The notes under the pieces are model-generated. The model ran no database searches. It worked only from the letters and a program-made list of their open reading frames with translations, and was not told where the DNA came from. Below, one piece after another: positions 1 through 5,856 of a stretch of 14,346 bases of DNA. Numbering within the stretch: position 1 is the first letter of the stretch; every line of letters begins with the position of its first letter. A program made the position numbers and the translations under genes. The stretch comes from an uncultured Caulobacter sp. (lineage in GTDB: Bacteria > Pseudomonadota > Alphaproteobacteria > Caulobacterales > Caulobacteraceae): NCBI GenBank assembly GCA_937925635.1, contig CALALX010000064.1, positions 1 through 14,346 of the forward strand. The letters run 5' to 3'.

Positions 1-585
1 CTTGGGCCCAAACTTGCCTCTCGGCTCAGTCATAGCCCTCTCTATGGGCCACAGCCGGAGCCTGCGCTTCATACTGTTGGGGTGAATCCCGAACCGGTCG
101 GCCCAATCACCCACGGGCAAGGTCTCGCCGTCCCAGGTAACGAGGCTAGACCTGTTCTCCCTTGCCCAGCGTTTCATCTTCCACGAGCCGCGCTGCTGAT
201 TGCAGGTCGCGCAAGATGCAGCGAGATTTTTCGCCTCGTTGTTTGTCTTGTCGTCGTCTAGGTGGTCGACGTGCATGTCGCCCCACGCCACCACAGCGCC
301 GCACCAGTGGCAGGAGAACGGCCCCTCTCCATGCAGGTCGTAGTAGACCTGCCTATGCTCGTAGCCCCGGTATCCTCGGGACATTGGGTGGCCCGGATTG
401 GCGCGGAGAACATACCCATGTGAGTGCGCTATCGTGCGCGGCCTGACCTTTGGTCCAACGTATCCGTTGCGCCGCACCTGATAATAGTGCTTCTCGCACA
501 TACTCGCCGTCGCTGTGCGGGTCGCCCGACCGCAGCCGTCGACATTGCAGACAGTCGCTCGCGCACGTAAAGTCGGCTTAGCCAT
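1..585 (-). CDS. HNH homing-type endonuclease (C-terminus cut by window edge)
   Basis: An open frame of 195 codons runs off the left edge. It starts at ATG 585 behind a good Shine-Dalgarno AGGAGGG (599-593, 7 nt spacing). Residues 13-33 hold a C-x4-C ... C-x2-H cluster, a probable small zinc site. The HNH core follows: CHWC at 92-95, VDHLDDDKTNN around 106-115, and NLAASCATCNQQRG at 120-133, which gives the second CxxC and the final Asn. Residues 151-182 (WDGETLPVGDWADRFGIHP then KRRLRLW) look like the helix-turn-helix DNA-recognition tail common in phage HNH homing enzymes. This family makes a nick or double-strand break in DNA, often to spread its own gene. Codons such as TTA, ATA, AAA AAT and GCA TCT are more frequent than in neighbouring genes, which suggests separate acquisition. 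An 80-bp gap separates it from the next gene and contains only its ribosome binding site. Confidence 0.88.
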   Translation of the reverse strand, partial: MAKPTLRARATVCNVDGCGRATRTATASMCEKHYYQVRRNGYVGPKVRPRTIAHSHGYVLRANPGHPMSRGYRGYEHRQVYYDLHGEGPFSCHWCGAVVAWGDMHVDHLDDDKTNNEAKNLAASCATCNQQRGSWKMKRWARENRSSLVTWDGETLPVGDWADRFGIHPNSMKRRLRLWPIERAMTEPRGKFGPK

Positions 586-665
586 TGCTTGACCCTCCTA
601 CGGTCAACTTGGTCAGGGCCGGATACGGTGGTGGAACACCTATTCGGCCCGCTAAACTTACAGCA

Positions 666-962
666 TCAGTCCTCTATAGGCCAGCCGTCTAGGGATATTT
701 TGGGCCTTGACGGCCGCCATCCGAAATCGCGTCGCGTTTTTTTGTCGTGACATGACTGACACAAGTTCTGGATATTAGGACTGCGCACCAGCCCGTCCTC
801 GATGCCGCCCTTGTCCAGCGGGACGATGTGGTCGGGCACGGTTGCGGCAGTGACACGGCCTCGGGCTGCGCAGTCTCGGCACAGCGGCTCGGCCTCAAGG
901 CGACGGCGGCGCAACTCGACGGCTCGCCTGCCCCGGATGCGCTCGCTAGGCAGGCGCGCCAC
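666..962 (-). CDS. Small HNH endonuclease
   Basis: This 98-aa protein has the arrangement of small phage HNH nucleases. A basic N-terminus (RGRRAVELRRRRLE) leads to LCRDCAARGRV with CxxC at 28-31, then VPDHIVPLDKGG with the catalytic DH near 43-44, and then NIQNLCQSCHDKKTRRDF with the second CxxC and the HNH Asn/His. Metal-dependent DNA nicking or cleavage is the family activity. In many phages such a gene lies beside the terminase genes and helps packaging, but no terminase is in view here. The start is GTG at 962; there is no internal Met. It overlaps the end of the upstream zinc-ribbon gene by 17 nt, so translation may be coupled. It differs from the HNH protein at the left edge: it is shorter and has no C-terminal HTH. 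Confidence 0.85.
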   Translation of the reverse strand: MARLPSERIRGRRAVELRRRRLEAEPLCRDCAARGRVTAATVPDHIVPLDKGGIEDGLVRSPNIQNLCQSCHDKKTRRDFGWRPSRPKISLDGWPIED

Positions 963-1158
963 AGCTACCGCAGCGAGAGCCGGCGGCGCGTGTCGTGCCG
1001 CAGTAAGCGCAGGACTTGGCGATATGGGCTGCCGGGCCCCGGTTGGTCACCCAGCAGTCGGCGATCTTGATCGCGCTCACCGCCCTCGGCGGCGTAGGCG
1101 CTCCGTCAGGCGGCGATGCGGGCATGACGCTCACCGGCTGCCGTACTCCATAGCCCAT
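946..1158 (-). CDS. Small zinc-ribbon protein, function unknown
   Basis: A short leftward frame of about 70 aa ends in SCAYCGTTRAAGSRCGSCGAP. The two CxxC pairs ten residues apart are typical of a one-knuckle zinc ribbon. The N-terminal half (VSVMPASPPDGAPTPPRAV) is Pro/Ala-rich and probably flexible, followed by IKIADCWV. I place the start at ATG 1158, which begins 4 nt after the stop of the upstream gene. ATG 1185 and TTG 1197 in the same frame would overlap that gene and have atypical codons. Zinc ribbons of this size bind nucleic acid or proteins, and no specific role can be claimed. The gene runs into the HNH gene by 17 nt. Confidence 0.55.
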   Translation of the reverse strand: MGYGVRQPVSVMPASPPDGAPTPPRAVSAIKIADCWVTNRGPAAHIAKSCAYCGTTRAAGSRCGSCGAPA

Positions 1159-1162
1159 GCGT

Positions 1163-1443
1163 TCACCACAATCGCTTCCCCGCATGCTTGCCGCCAAGGA
1201 TCACCCCGGAAGAGGCGAGGACGGCTTGCCTGACCCGATCGAGCGCATCGTCCAGGCTATCGGCGCCGCCGCTCCTGCACGTTGCTGCCCAGGACCCCCA
1301 CGCCCATGAACGGGGCGGCGGCTGGTTGACGGCATAGTAGACGCGGCCGACCTCGTTCCCGTTGCAGAGGACGACCCAGTCATCTGGGATGATTTCCCCC
1401 GTCGATCGCGGTCGGGCGTCTGGTCCAGCGCATGCCGGAACAT
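1163..1443 (-). pseudogene. Small hypothetical phage protein, split by a frameshift
   Basis: Two frames together read like one protein of about 93 aa. Frame one starts at ATG 1443 (MFRHALDQTPDRDRRG) behind a weak GGAAG. The continuation, GEIIPDDWVVLCNGNEVGRV then YYAVNQ...WAWGSW...SLDDALDRVRQAVLASSGV, lies in another frame and ends at TGA 1165-1163. That second frame has no ATG, GTG or TTG before the conserved-looking part. The switch point is a run of five G on the coding strand (1400-1396); a sixth G would restore a single frame. The C-terminal part resembles small phage proteins of the 'DWVVL..G..VGR.Y' type that I have seen only as hypotheticals. A real inactivating deletion, a sequencing error in the homopolymer, or ribosomal slippage are all possible. 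Confidence 0.6.
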
Positions 1444-1471
1444 TAGCGGAACTTCCGAGGATCTGGAAGGC

Positions 1472-1672
1472 TCAGTGGTCGCGATGCGCCGCAAGCGCCC
1501 TGCGCTCCTGCGCGGTGATGTCGCCCCAATATCGACGGGGGTTGCCGCAGGAACGGCACGAGCAGACGGCCAGATGGTTCGCCTGCTTGGCCTGCTGATC
1601 GTGCGGGTAGACCTTGCGGGCCTTCGCCTTCATGCGGGCAAGGTCGTGGCGGCGCTGTGCTCGGTTGTGCAT
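1472..1672 (-). CDS. Small Cys-containing hypothetical phage protein
   Basis: This 66-aa basic protein starts at ATG 1672 behind AAAGGA with 8 nt spacing. It begins MHNRAQRRHDLARMKAKARK and then reads NHLAVCSCRSCGNPRRYWGD and ITAQERRA. The closely spaced CSCRSC followed by GNPRR resembles small phage proteins I recall with a lone Cys cluster, all of unknown function; the cluster could bind a metal. It is followed by the frameshifted gene. Upstream (1673-1820) I see no further convincing gene before the toxin-antitoxin promoter. No function can be assigned. Confidence 0.7.
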   Translation of the reverse strand: MHNRAQRRHDLARMKAKARKVYPHDQQAKQANHLAVCSCRSCGNPRRYWGDITAQERRALAAHRDH

Positions 1673-1820
1673 GGCTGGCGTCCTTTACCAGAGGGCTGGG
1701 ACGCGAAAACCCGCGGGATTTCTCCGGCGGGCGCAATTCGTTTCGTTGACAATGGCGGAAATGGACGCCCGCATCAAGCACTTTCTCACCCGCCTTTGCG
1801 CTCTGCCGCCGTTGTCGCTG

Positions 1821-1856
1821 TTGACTACAGGTGTAGCCATGTGCTACATATAAGAC
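1821..1856 (+). promoter_or_regulatory. Promoter and operator of the toxin-antitoxin module
   Basis: TTGACT (1821-1826) makes a good -35 box. About 17-18 bp later lies CTACATATAAG, with TACATA as a plausible but weak -10. A perfect inverted repeat, TGTAGC (1832-1837) and GCTACA (1843-1848), sits between them with a 5-nt spacer. A second overlapping dyad, ATGT-gct-ACAT, covers 1839-1849. This is where the antitoxin or the toxin-antitoxin complex would be expected to repress its own promoter. The toxin ATG at 1857 is so close to the -10 that its mRNA would have almost no leader and no visible Shine-Dalgarno. Confidence 0.65.
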
Positions 1857-2108
1857 ATGAAACGGATCGCTTACACCAAGGCCTCGCTGAAAGCCCTCCG
1901 CCGCATGCCGGCGAACACGGCGAAGCTGATCGTCGCCAAGATCGACCAGTACGCTTCCGACCCGGCCTCTCTGGCGAACAAGGTCACCAAGCTTCAGGGG
2001 CGCGACGGCATTCGCCTGCGTGTCGGTGAGTTCCGGGTCATCATGACCGATGCGGGCGAAGTGTTGGACGTGATCGACATTGGCCCGCGCGGCGGGGTTT
2101 ACGACTGA
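1857..2108 (+). CDS. RelE/ParE-family toxin
   Basis: This 83-aa protein has the RelE/ParE fold signature. An N-terminal strand (MKRIAYTKASLKALRRMP) is followed by a helix rich in Lys/Ala (NTAKLIVAKIDQYASDP). The hallmark C-terminal block is LQGRDGIRLRVGEFRVIM, DAGEVLDVIDIGPRGGVYD, with Arg at 53, 55 and 60 and the IGPRGG(V)Y ending. RelE-type toxins cut mRNA in the ribosome and ParE-type toxins poison gyrase; the sequence alone does not decide between them. Toxin-first order and the XRE antitoxin 15 nt downstream resemble HigBA-like modules. It is on the strand opposite to its phage neighbours and has its own promoter, as expected of an addiction cassette carried as a moron. Confidence 0.9.
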   Translation: MKRIAYTKASLKALRRMPANTAKLIVAKIDQYASDPASLANKVTKLQGRDGIRLRVGEFRVIMTDAGEVLDVIDIGPRGGVYD

Positions 2109-2123
2109 CAAAAGGAGAACGCC

Positions 2124-2465
2124 ATGTCCGACACTGTGACCATCTCTCGCGCCGAGTACGAGGCTCTGCTTGCCGCCCGTGACGCTCCCGCGGATATCGA
2201 GGCGTTCGACCGCGCGATGGCCCGCCTTGCGTCCGGCGATGATGAGCTCGTCCCGGCCGACGTTGTGAAGCGCATCCTGGATGGCGAGAGCCCTGTCCGC
2301 GCCTTCCGCGAGCTTCGCGGCATGAGCGGCGCGGCCCTTGCTGCCGCCTCCGGCGTTAACCGCATCCAAGTTCTGGACATCGAGAGTGGCCGCCGACAGG
2401 GCTCGGTCGCGACCATGAAGAGACTGGCCGCTGCGCTTGGGGTCGCAGTCGATGACCTGGTCTGA
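2124..2465 (+). CDS. XRE-family antitoxin
   Basis: This 113-aa protein starts at ATG 2124 behind AAAGGAG. The N-terminal half (VTISRAEYEALLAARDAPAD, then EAFDRAMARLASG) is an acidic, helical region likely to wrap the toxin. The C-terminal half (about 58-113) is an XRE-type helix-turn-helix: SPVRAFRELRGMSGAALAAA, SGVNRIQVLDIESGRRQGS, VATMKRLAAALGVAVDDLV. It would neutralise the preceding RelE/ParE toxin and repress the shared promoter through the dyad at 1832-1848. Its stop is only 7 bp from the stop of the converging phage gene, so no separate terminator fits between them. Confidence 0.9.
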   Translation: MSDTVTISRAEYEALLAARDAPADIEAFDRAMARLASGDDELVPADVVKRILDGESPVRAFRELRGMSGAALAAASGVNRIQVLDIESGRRQGSVATMKRLAAALGVAVDDLV

Positions 2466-2472
2466 TCACGGC

Positions 2473-3156
2473 CTAGCTCGCCTTCCCGAACTCCCAGCCC
2501 ATGCGCTTGGCAATGTGACGCAGCGCGTGGGGGAGCGGGCCGGCGACCTCGGCGTCATTGATGACGACGGCCATGATCAACCCCTGGAAGCCGCGCTCGT
2601 CCTTGCTCGGGGCTTGCATGGCGTTGAGCAGATCGCACCAGCGGCGGCGCGCGTCATGGGCGCGCTCTTCCTCGCTGCGGAGATCGACCGTGCGCTTGGA
2701 GACGTCGATGGCCGCATCGCCCGTTAGCGTATCGGTGGACACGGGCAGGGAGGCGGTTGCCCCATAGTCGGCCGGAGCGTTGATGGCGGTCAGGTACGCG
2801 CGGCGAGTGGCGCGGATAGCGCTGATCACCTGCCACAGCTCGGCGACGTCGTCCTCGCCGGCGATGCGGCGGCCGGCGATGCACCCTGCCCACGGCTGGC
2901 GGACGTAGTCGGCGGCGGCGGCGAGCACCTTGTCGGCGGCGGCCTTGCCGAGAGTGCGGCGGATGACGTCGGGGTCCATGCCGGCCTGGCGGCAGCGGGC
3001 TTCGATGGCGGGTTTCATCGCCTTGTCCTTTCGCTCGATGGTGGCCTCGGGGTTGCGGCTGACGCGCCCGCTGGGCTCGCGGACGACGCCTTCCTTGGGC
3101 GGGCGGCCACGGCGCTTGGCTTCGCGCTTCGCGCCTTTGGTGCGGGCCTTTGTCAT
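2473..3156 (-). CDS. Hypothetical phage protein with basic N-terminus
   Basis: The protein is 227 aa. I chose ATG 3156 because it overlaps the stop of the upstream gene as ATGA; a longer frame upstream has shadow-like composition. The first 35 residues are very basic (KARTKGAKREAKRRGRPPKE, then REPSGRVSR), an AT-hook-like/flexible start. A helical middle follows (AIEARCRQAGMDPDVIRRTL, AAADYVRQPWAGCIAGRRIA, VISAIRATRRAYLTAINAP), and the protein ends EFGKAS. The layout of a basic RGRPP start, then a small helical domain with a 'G.i' turn and 'R..YL', matches a class of alphaproteobacterial prophage proteins I know only as hypothetical. DNA binding is a guess from charge. It is the last gene of the overlapping block and converges on the toxin-antitoxin module. 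Confidence 0.75.
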   Translation of the reverse strand: MTKARTKGAKREAKRRGRPPKEGVVREPSGRVSRNPEATIERKDKAMKPAIEARCRQAGMDPDVIRRTLGKAAADKVLAAAADYVRQPWAGCIAGRRIAGEDDVAELWQVISAIRATRRAYLTAINAPADYGATASLPVSTDTLTGDAAIDVSKRTVDLRSEEERAHDARRRWCDLLNAMQAPSKDERGFQGLIMAVVINDAEVAGPLPHALRHIAKRMGWEFGKAS

Positions 3157-3428
3157 TTCGCGTCCTTGATGCTGGGGCGGGATGGGGCGGGAGCGATCAG
3201 GACGCGATACTTGATGATGGGCGACGCGCGATCGTTGAAGCACACCGGGCGCCGCCACCAGAAAGCGCCCCGCTCTCGCCATCGCCAGTGCGGCCCGAAA
3301 TCCTTTGCCGTGCCGACCTCGATCGAGCCGTCATACGCCTGCACCAGCACGACGGCTTCATCGCTCGGGACGTTCACGCCGTCGTGGTGCACCCATGGGC
3401 CGAAGTTAGGAACGGTGGGCTTGGTCAT
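3153..3428 (-). CDS. Small 'FGPWVxHDG' phage protein, copy 1
   Basis: This 91-aa protein starts at ATG 3428, which overlaps the previous stop as ATGA, and its own stop overlaps the next start the same way. It opens with NFGPWVHHDGVNVPSDEAVV (from residue 8) and continues VQAYDGSIEVGTAKDFGPHW, WRERGAFWWRRP, ending IIKYRVLIAPAP. The many Trp and the DG turns suggest a small beta-rich domain. It is clearly related to the product of 5019-5312, which shares FGPWV.HDG, a VP turn, DG.I, a W.W pair and a late YRV. No function is known to me for this family. Confidence 0.78.
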   Translation of the reverse strand: MTKPTVPNFGPWVHHDGVNVPSDEAVVLVQAYDGSIEVGTAKDFGPHWRWRERGAFWWRRPVCFNDRASPIIKYRVLIAPAPSRPSIKDAK

Positions 3429-3742
3429 GCGGTATTCCTCTTGCGTGCGCCACGGACGTCGTTGACGAGCGCGCTCCGGCCGTGCCCGCCGCCTGCGTAC
3501 ATGCGGGCGATCAGATCGCGGGCCTTGGCGGGGTCGGAGAGGGCGGCCGTGACCTTGGCGGAGACGGCATCCGGGTCCACCCCGGCGCAGGCGCAGGCCA
3601 GGCGGAAGTCACGGCCCGGATGACGGAACCACCGCACGGCGGACAGGTGCGCACGGCGGCTTTCGATGTCGGTCGCCGGGGCGAGGGCGTCGATGATGGC
3701 CTGGTTGATCACGGCGGACCAGAGGGCGCGCTCGGGACTCAC
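3425..3742 (-). CDS. Hypothetical phage protein, helical
   Basis: This 105-aa protein starts at ATG 3742 (ATGA overlap with the SH3-like gene) and overlaps the next gene by ATGA. It begins MSPERALWSAVINQAIIDAL, followed by SAVRWFRHPGRDFRLACACA and GVDPDAVSAKVTAAL. This pattern, a short helix with 'R.LW.AVI.QA..DA', then 'A..W......DF...C..AG.DP..V', occurs in many prophages as a small hypothetical protein encoded among late-early genes. There are no membrane segments or catalytic motifs. The tail (GARKRNTA) is basic. Confidence 0.78.
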   Translation of the reverse strand: MSPERALWSAVINQAIIDALAPATDIESRRAHLSAVRWFRHPGRDFRLACACAGVDPDAVSAKVTAALSDPAKARDLIARMYAGGGHGRSALVNDVRGARKRNTA

Positions 3743-3984
3743 GGCTGGTCGCCCTCGATCAGCTCGATCTCGTCAGGGCGAAACGTGCGCTCGTAGCCCT
3801 CCGGCCACTTTGGCGGGCGCGCCGTGTCGAAGCGGAGGAGCCACGATGGCGAACCGTACGGCCAACTCCCCGACCGAAGGATTGTGGCTTTGCGCCCCCT
3901 CTCTGCCCATCCGCGGAGAGGCTGGATGTAGCCATCCGCCAACTCACGGCGGATGCGAACTCGATCTCCGACTTTGAAGCTCAC
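3739..3984 (-). CDS. Small SH3-like/KOW-type hypothetical protein
   Basis: This 81-aa protein starts at GTG 3984, which overlaps the stop of the methyltransferase gene as GTGA. The longer open frame upstream of the GTG is the methyltransferase's shadow. The sequence starts VSFKVGDRVRIRRELADGYI, runs through GRKATILRSGSWPYGSPSWL and LRFD, and ends FRPDEIELIEGDQP. The 'f.vGDrVrI...A.Il' start and 'p.eIelI' end are typical of small SH3-like beta barrels, which usually bind proteins or nucleic acid. No partner can be inferred. Confidence 0.75.
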   Translation of the reverse strand: MSFKVGDRVRIRRELADGYIQPLRGWAERGRKATILRSGSWPYGSPSWLLRFDTARPPKWPEGYERTFRPDEIELIEGDQP

Positions 3985-4622
3985 GGCTGCTCTCCCTGCG
4001 CGAAATCGGGATAGTCTCCTGGGCGCTCGAGTTGCTTGCGGCACGGGCCGAGCCAGTCGAAGCGCACGCCGGGCTCGCCCTTGATCCAGACGAGCCAGCA
4101 ATAGGCGGTGGCGGTCGACCCTGTGGCCGTCAGCCGCCCCTTGTGCATCGGCACGCGCTCTGTGAACTGCAGAACCCAGCTCGGCGGATTGCGTGAGAAC
4201 AGGTCGCGGTAGCGGCCGACGCTCTCGAGGAAAGAGGTTCGCACCAGAACGGCGACGCCTTCCTCGGCGGCCTCGCAGGCCCGCGCAACGAACTCTTCGG
4301 CCAGCCGGAAGGGTGGATTGGTGATGATCCACTGGGGGCGGCCGGCCCAGCCACGCGCGCCGGGGAGCAGGAAATCATCTACCCGACCGAACCCGTAGTC
4401 ATGCACGTCGCTCGCCAGCACGTCCTGGAAAAACTCGCCCAGCGGCCGCGCCATGTCGCCGGCGCCGCAGGCGGGCTCCCACACCGTCCGCACGTCGAGC
4501 TGACAGCGGCGATCGAGCCAGCCGCAGAGCGCCCGTGTCGCCCAGGGCGGGGTGGGGAAGAAATCCAGGCTGTCGTGGGGCTCCGCCCTGCGGTTCATGA
4601 CCGCCGTCGACCTATTCTGCAT
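3981..4622 (-). CDS. DNA N6-adenine-type methyltransferase (NPPF class)
   Basis: The protein is about 213 aa. Motifs in order, numbered from ATG 4622: SLDFFPTPPWATRALCGWL (from about 18), WEPACGAGDMARPLGEFF (from about 48) as the AdoMet-binding motif I, SDVHDYGF (about 71) as motif II, and ITNPPFRLAEEF with catalytic NPPF at 102-105. The C-terminal half carries VLVRTSFLESVGRYRDLF and TAYCWLVWIKG. NPPF marks amino-methyltransferases that modify adenine, less often cytosine N4. Small phage enzymes of this 'FFPTPPWATRAL' type act alone and may mask phage DNA from restriction. ATG 4622 has AGGTGG upstream and overlaps the previous gene by 11 nt; ATG 4640 (GGAG upstream) and ATG 4598 are alternatives. 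There is no partner endonuclease. The last residues (YPDFAQGEQP) echo the end of the preceding gene. Confidence 0.85.
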   Translation of the reverse strand: MQNRSTAVMNRRAEPHDSLDFFPTPPWATRALCGWLDRRCQLDVRTVWEPACGAGDMARPLGEFFQDVLASDVHDYGFGRVDDFLLPGARGWAGRPQWIITNPPFRLAEEFVARACEAAEEGVAVLVRTSFLESVGRYRDLFSRNPPSWVLQFTERVPMHKGRLTATGSTATAYCWLVWIKGEPGVRFDWLGPCRKQLERPGDYPDFAQGEQP

Positions 4623-5022
4623 GATGCGACCACCTGTCATTCCGCTCTCCGTCCGCGAAATCGGGATATGCCTCAGCGCCACGGAGCGGGCCGTACACGG
4701 CGATCTCGGGTTTGGGGCTGTCGGATACCGGACCGGACGCAGATGGCGCTGTGGCGGGCTCCTGCGCGGCGCTAGGCAGCCCCGGGAGCCCGCGCGCCTC
4801 CCGGACGCTGTTTGCCGATGCCCGACCAGCCCGCACCGGCCCCAGATCGAACGGCGGCCATTCACGGTCCCGATCTGCGGCAACCGCCCGCGCCTCGTCG
4901 CGCTGCCGACGAAGCTTGTCGGCCCTGCGCTTGGCCTTCGCGAGCTTGCGCCAGAGGCGGGCGATTTCGGCGTCCCATTCGGCAAACGAAAACGACCTGT
5001 TCTCGCGGTCCATGGCCATCAT
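4612..5022 (-). CDS. Coiled-coil hypothetical phage protein
   Basis: This 136-aa protein starts at ATG 5022, which overlaps the stop of the upstream gene (ATGATGG); ATG 5013 would also work. Residues 10-52 (FSFAEWDAEIARLWRKLAKA, KRRADKLRRQRDEARAVAAD) form a highly charged helix likely to be a coiled coil. The rest (DLGPVRAGRASANSV, EPATAPSASGPVSDS) is probably disordered. The end, YPDFADGERNDRW, contains a PDFAxGE motif also found at the end of the next gene product. No catalytic motif is visible, and the function is unknown. Confidence 0.68.
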   Translation of the reverse strand: MMAMDRENRSFSFAEWDAEIARLWRKLAKAKRRADKLRRQRDEARAVAADRDREWPPFDLGPVRAGRASANSVREARGLPGLPSAAQEPATAPSASGPVSDSPKPEIAVYGPLRGAEAYPDFADGERNDRWSHHAE

Positions 5023-5312
5023 GCGCCCTCCAGTTCACGATGCGGGTTGCAGGCTTTGAGCAGCGCCTCGGCGGCGCGATACTGGCGGACGCGATAGCGC
5101 ATCACGTCCTGCGGCTCGGGGTCGCGCATGGCCCACGCCCAGAGGTTGACGCCAGGCATCCGGCCGACGCGGGGCGGGGTGCGGACCGTCCCCGCGGCCC
5201 ACGTCTTGATCTGGCCGTCGCGGTCCTGGCCCTGGACGAGGGTTCCGGTCGGGACAGGCTGGCCAAGGCCGTCATGGGCGACCCACGGGCCGAAGTCGGC
5301 ATCGCCGCTCAC
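5019..5312 (-). CDS. Small 'FGPWVxHDG' phage protein, copy 2
   Basis: This 97-aa protein starts at GTG 5312, whose GTGA overlaps the stop of the membrane-peptide gene; the frame continues open upstream only as a shadow. It begins MSGDADFGPWVAHDGLGQPV, then TGTLVQGQDRDGQIKTWAAG, VNLWAWAMRDP and VMRYRVRQYRAAEALLKACN. It is a paralogue of the 91-aa protein at 3153-3428. This copy has an added basic helical tail (QYRAAEALLKACNPHRELEG). The fold is probably small and beta-rich, and the function is unknown. Confidence 0.78.
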   Translation of the reverse strand: MSGDADFGPWVAHDGLGQPVPTGTLVQGQDRDGQIKTWAAGTVRTPPRVGRMPGVNLWAWAMRDPEPQDVMRYRVRQYRAAEALLKACNPHRELEGA

Positions 5313-5482
5313 GGCCGTTCCTCCGCGGTCGCGGGGCGCAGGACGTAGAGCTGGCCGTCGATGGTCGTGAAGCCGCGCTCGGCGATTGCGCTGTCCATCC
5401 GAATTTGGGCCGACGCGGCGAGCATGACCCCGAACACCATCCCGATCAGAATCCCGCTGCCCAGACCAATGACCCCCTCCAT
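5309..5482 (-). CDS. Single-span membrane peptide
   Basis: This 57-aa protein is read from ATG 5482, which shares a base with the stop of the upstream gene (TGATG) and has GGAGAGGG about 8-10 nt upstream. An in-frame GTG at 5506 would add 8 residues. Residues 4-23 (VIGLGSGILIGMVFGVMLAA) form one strongly hydrophobic glycine-rich helix, either a transmembrane anchor or an uncleaved signal. The remainder (IRMDSAIAERGFTTIDGQLY and VLRPATAEE) is a short polar domain, probably cytoplasmic or periplasmic. There is no lysis context, so holin function is not supported. Confidence 0.7.
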   Translation of the reverse strand: MEGVIGLGSGILIGMVFGVMLAASAQIRMDSAIAERGFTTIDGQLYVLRPATAEERP

Positions 5483-5856
5483 CACCGCGCCCTCTCCGCG
5501 ATCCACCGCAGCGCGGCCCTGATGGCGTGGTCGGGCAGCGGTTCCCGCGTCGCGCCCCAGCGCAGGCCCAGCTTGTCCGCCTGCCGCTCGGTCGCACCGC
5601 TCGTCCGGCCGGGGAGATGCGCCGCGATCTGCCGCGCAGGCGCGCCCAGGTCATGCAGCTCGCGCAAGATGGCGTTCTCGCGCTCTGACCATGCCGTGCG
5701 GGCGCGCGACTCGTCGGACGGGATGCTCTGACGCGCGGGGACGTGCGAGATGGCGACCGCCGTGCGCGGCCGGCCGGACAGCGGGATGGAGCGCAGGCCG
5801 GTCCATTCCGGAGCGGCGCGGCACTCGTCGGCGGTGAGGATGCGGAGGGCGGGCAT
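5482..5856 (-). CDS. GcrA-like helix-turn-helix regulator
   Basis: This 124-aa protein starts at ATG 5856, which overlaps the upstream stop as TAATG. The open frame upstream of it is a shadow. Residues 53-100 read RTAWSERENAILRELHDLGA, PARQIAAHLPGRTSGATERQ, ADKLGLRWG. This is the 'W...e...L..L...G.s...IA..L.gRT..AV..r..KLGL' pattern of GcrA-type and related SANT/Myb-like DNA-binding domains. GcrA is the alphaproteobacterial cell-cycle regulator that works with sigma-70 RNA polymerase at methylated GANTC sites. Unlike cellular GcrA, whose domain is N-terminal, here the domain is central, after a 50-residue leader. The C-terminus (LPDHAIRAALRWIAERAR) is a helix. It may regulate phage or host promoters. 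Confidence 0.68.
   Translation of the reverse strand: MPALRILTADECRAAPEWTGLRSIPLSGRPRTAVAISHVPARQSIPSDESRARTAWSERENAILRELHDLGAPARQIAAHLPGRTSGATERQADKLGLRWGATREPLPDHAIRAALRWIAERAR

Noticed and set aside
1390..1402. Classical -1 programmed frameshift site
   Set aside because: CGG GGG AAA would need the A-site tRNA to re-pair with GAA, a first-position mismatch, so it is not a standard slippery heptamer. Slippage is kept only as one option beside mutation or sequencing error.
1745..1853. Short rightward frame starting ATG GCG GAA ATG, just before the toxin promoter
   Set aside because: It would end inside the operator, has no ribosome site and no recognisable features; the TTGACA before it lacks a -10.
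1443..2369. 308-codon leftward open frame across the toxin-antitoxin genes
   Set aside because: It runs antisense to two well-supported genes and out of frame with the 66-aa protein; its composition is shadow-like.
5309..5482. Holin
   Set aside because: Only one membrane helix and no endolysin or spanin nearby; a membrane peptide is all that can be said.
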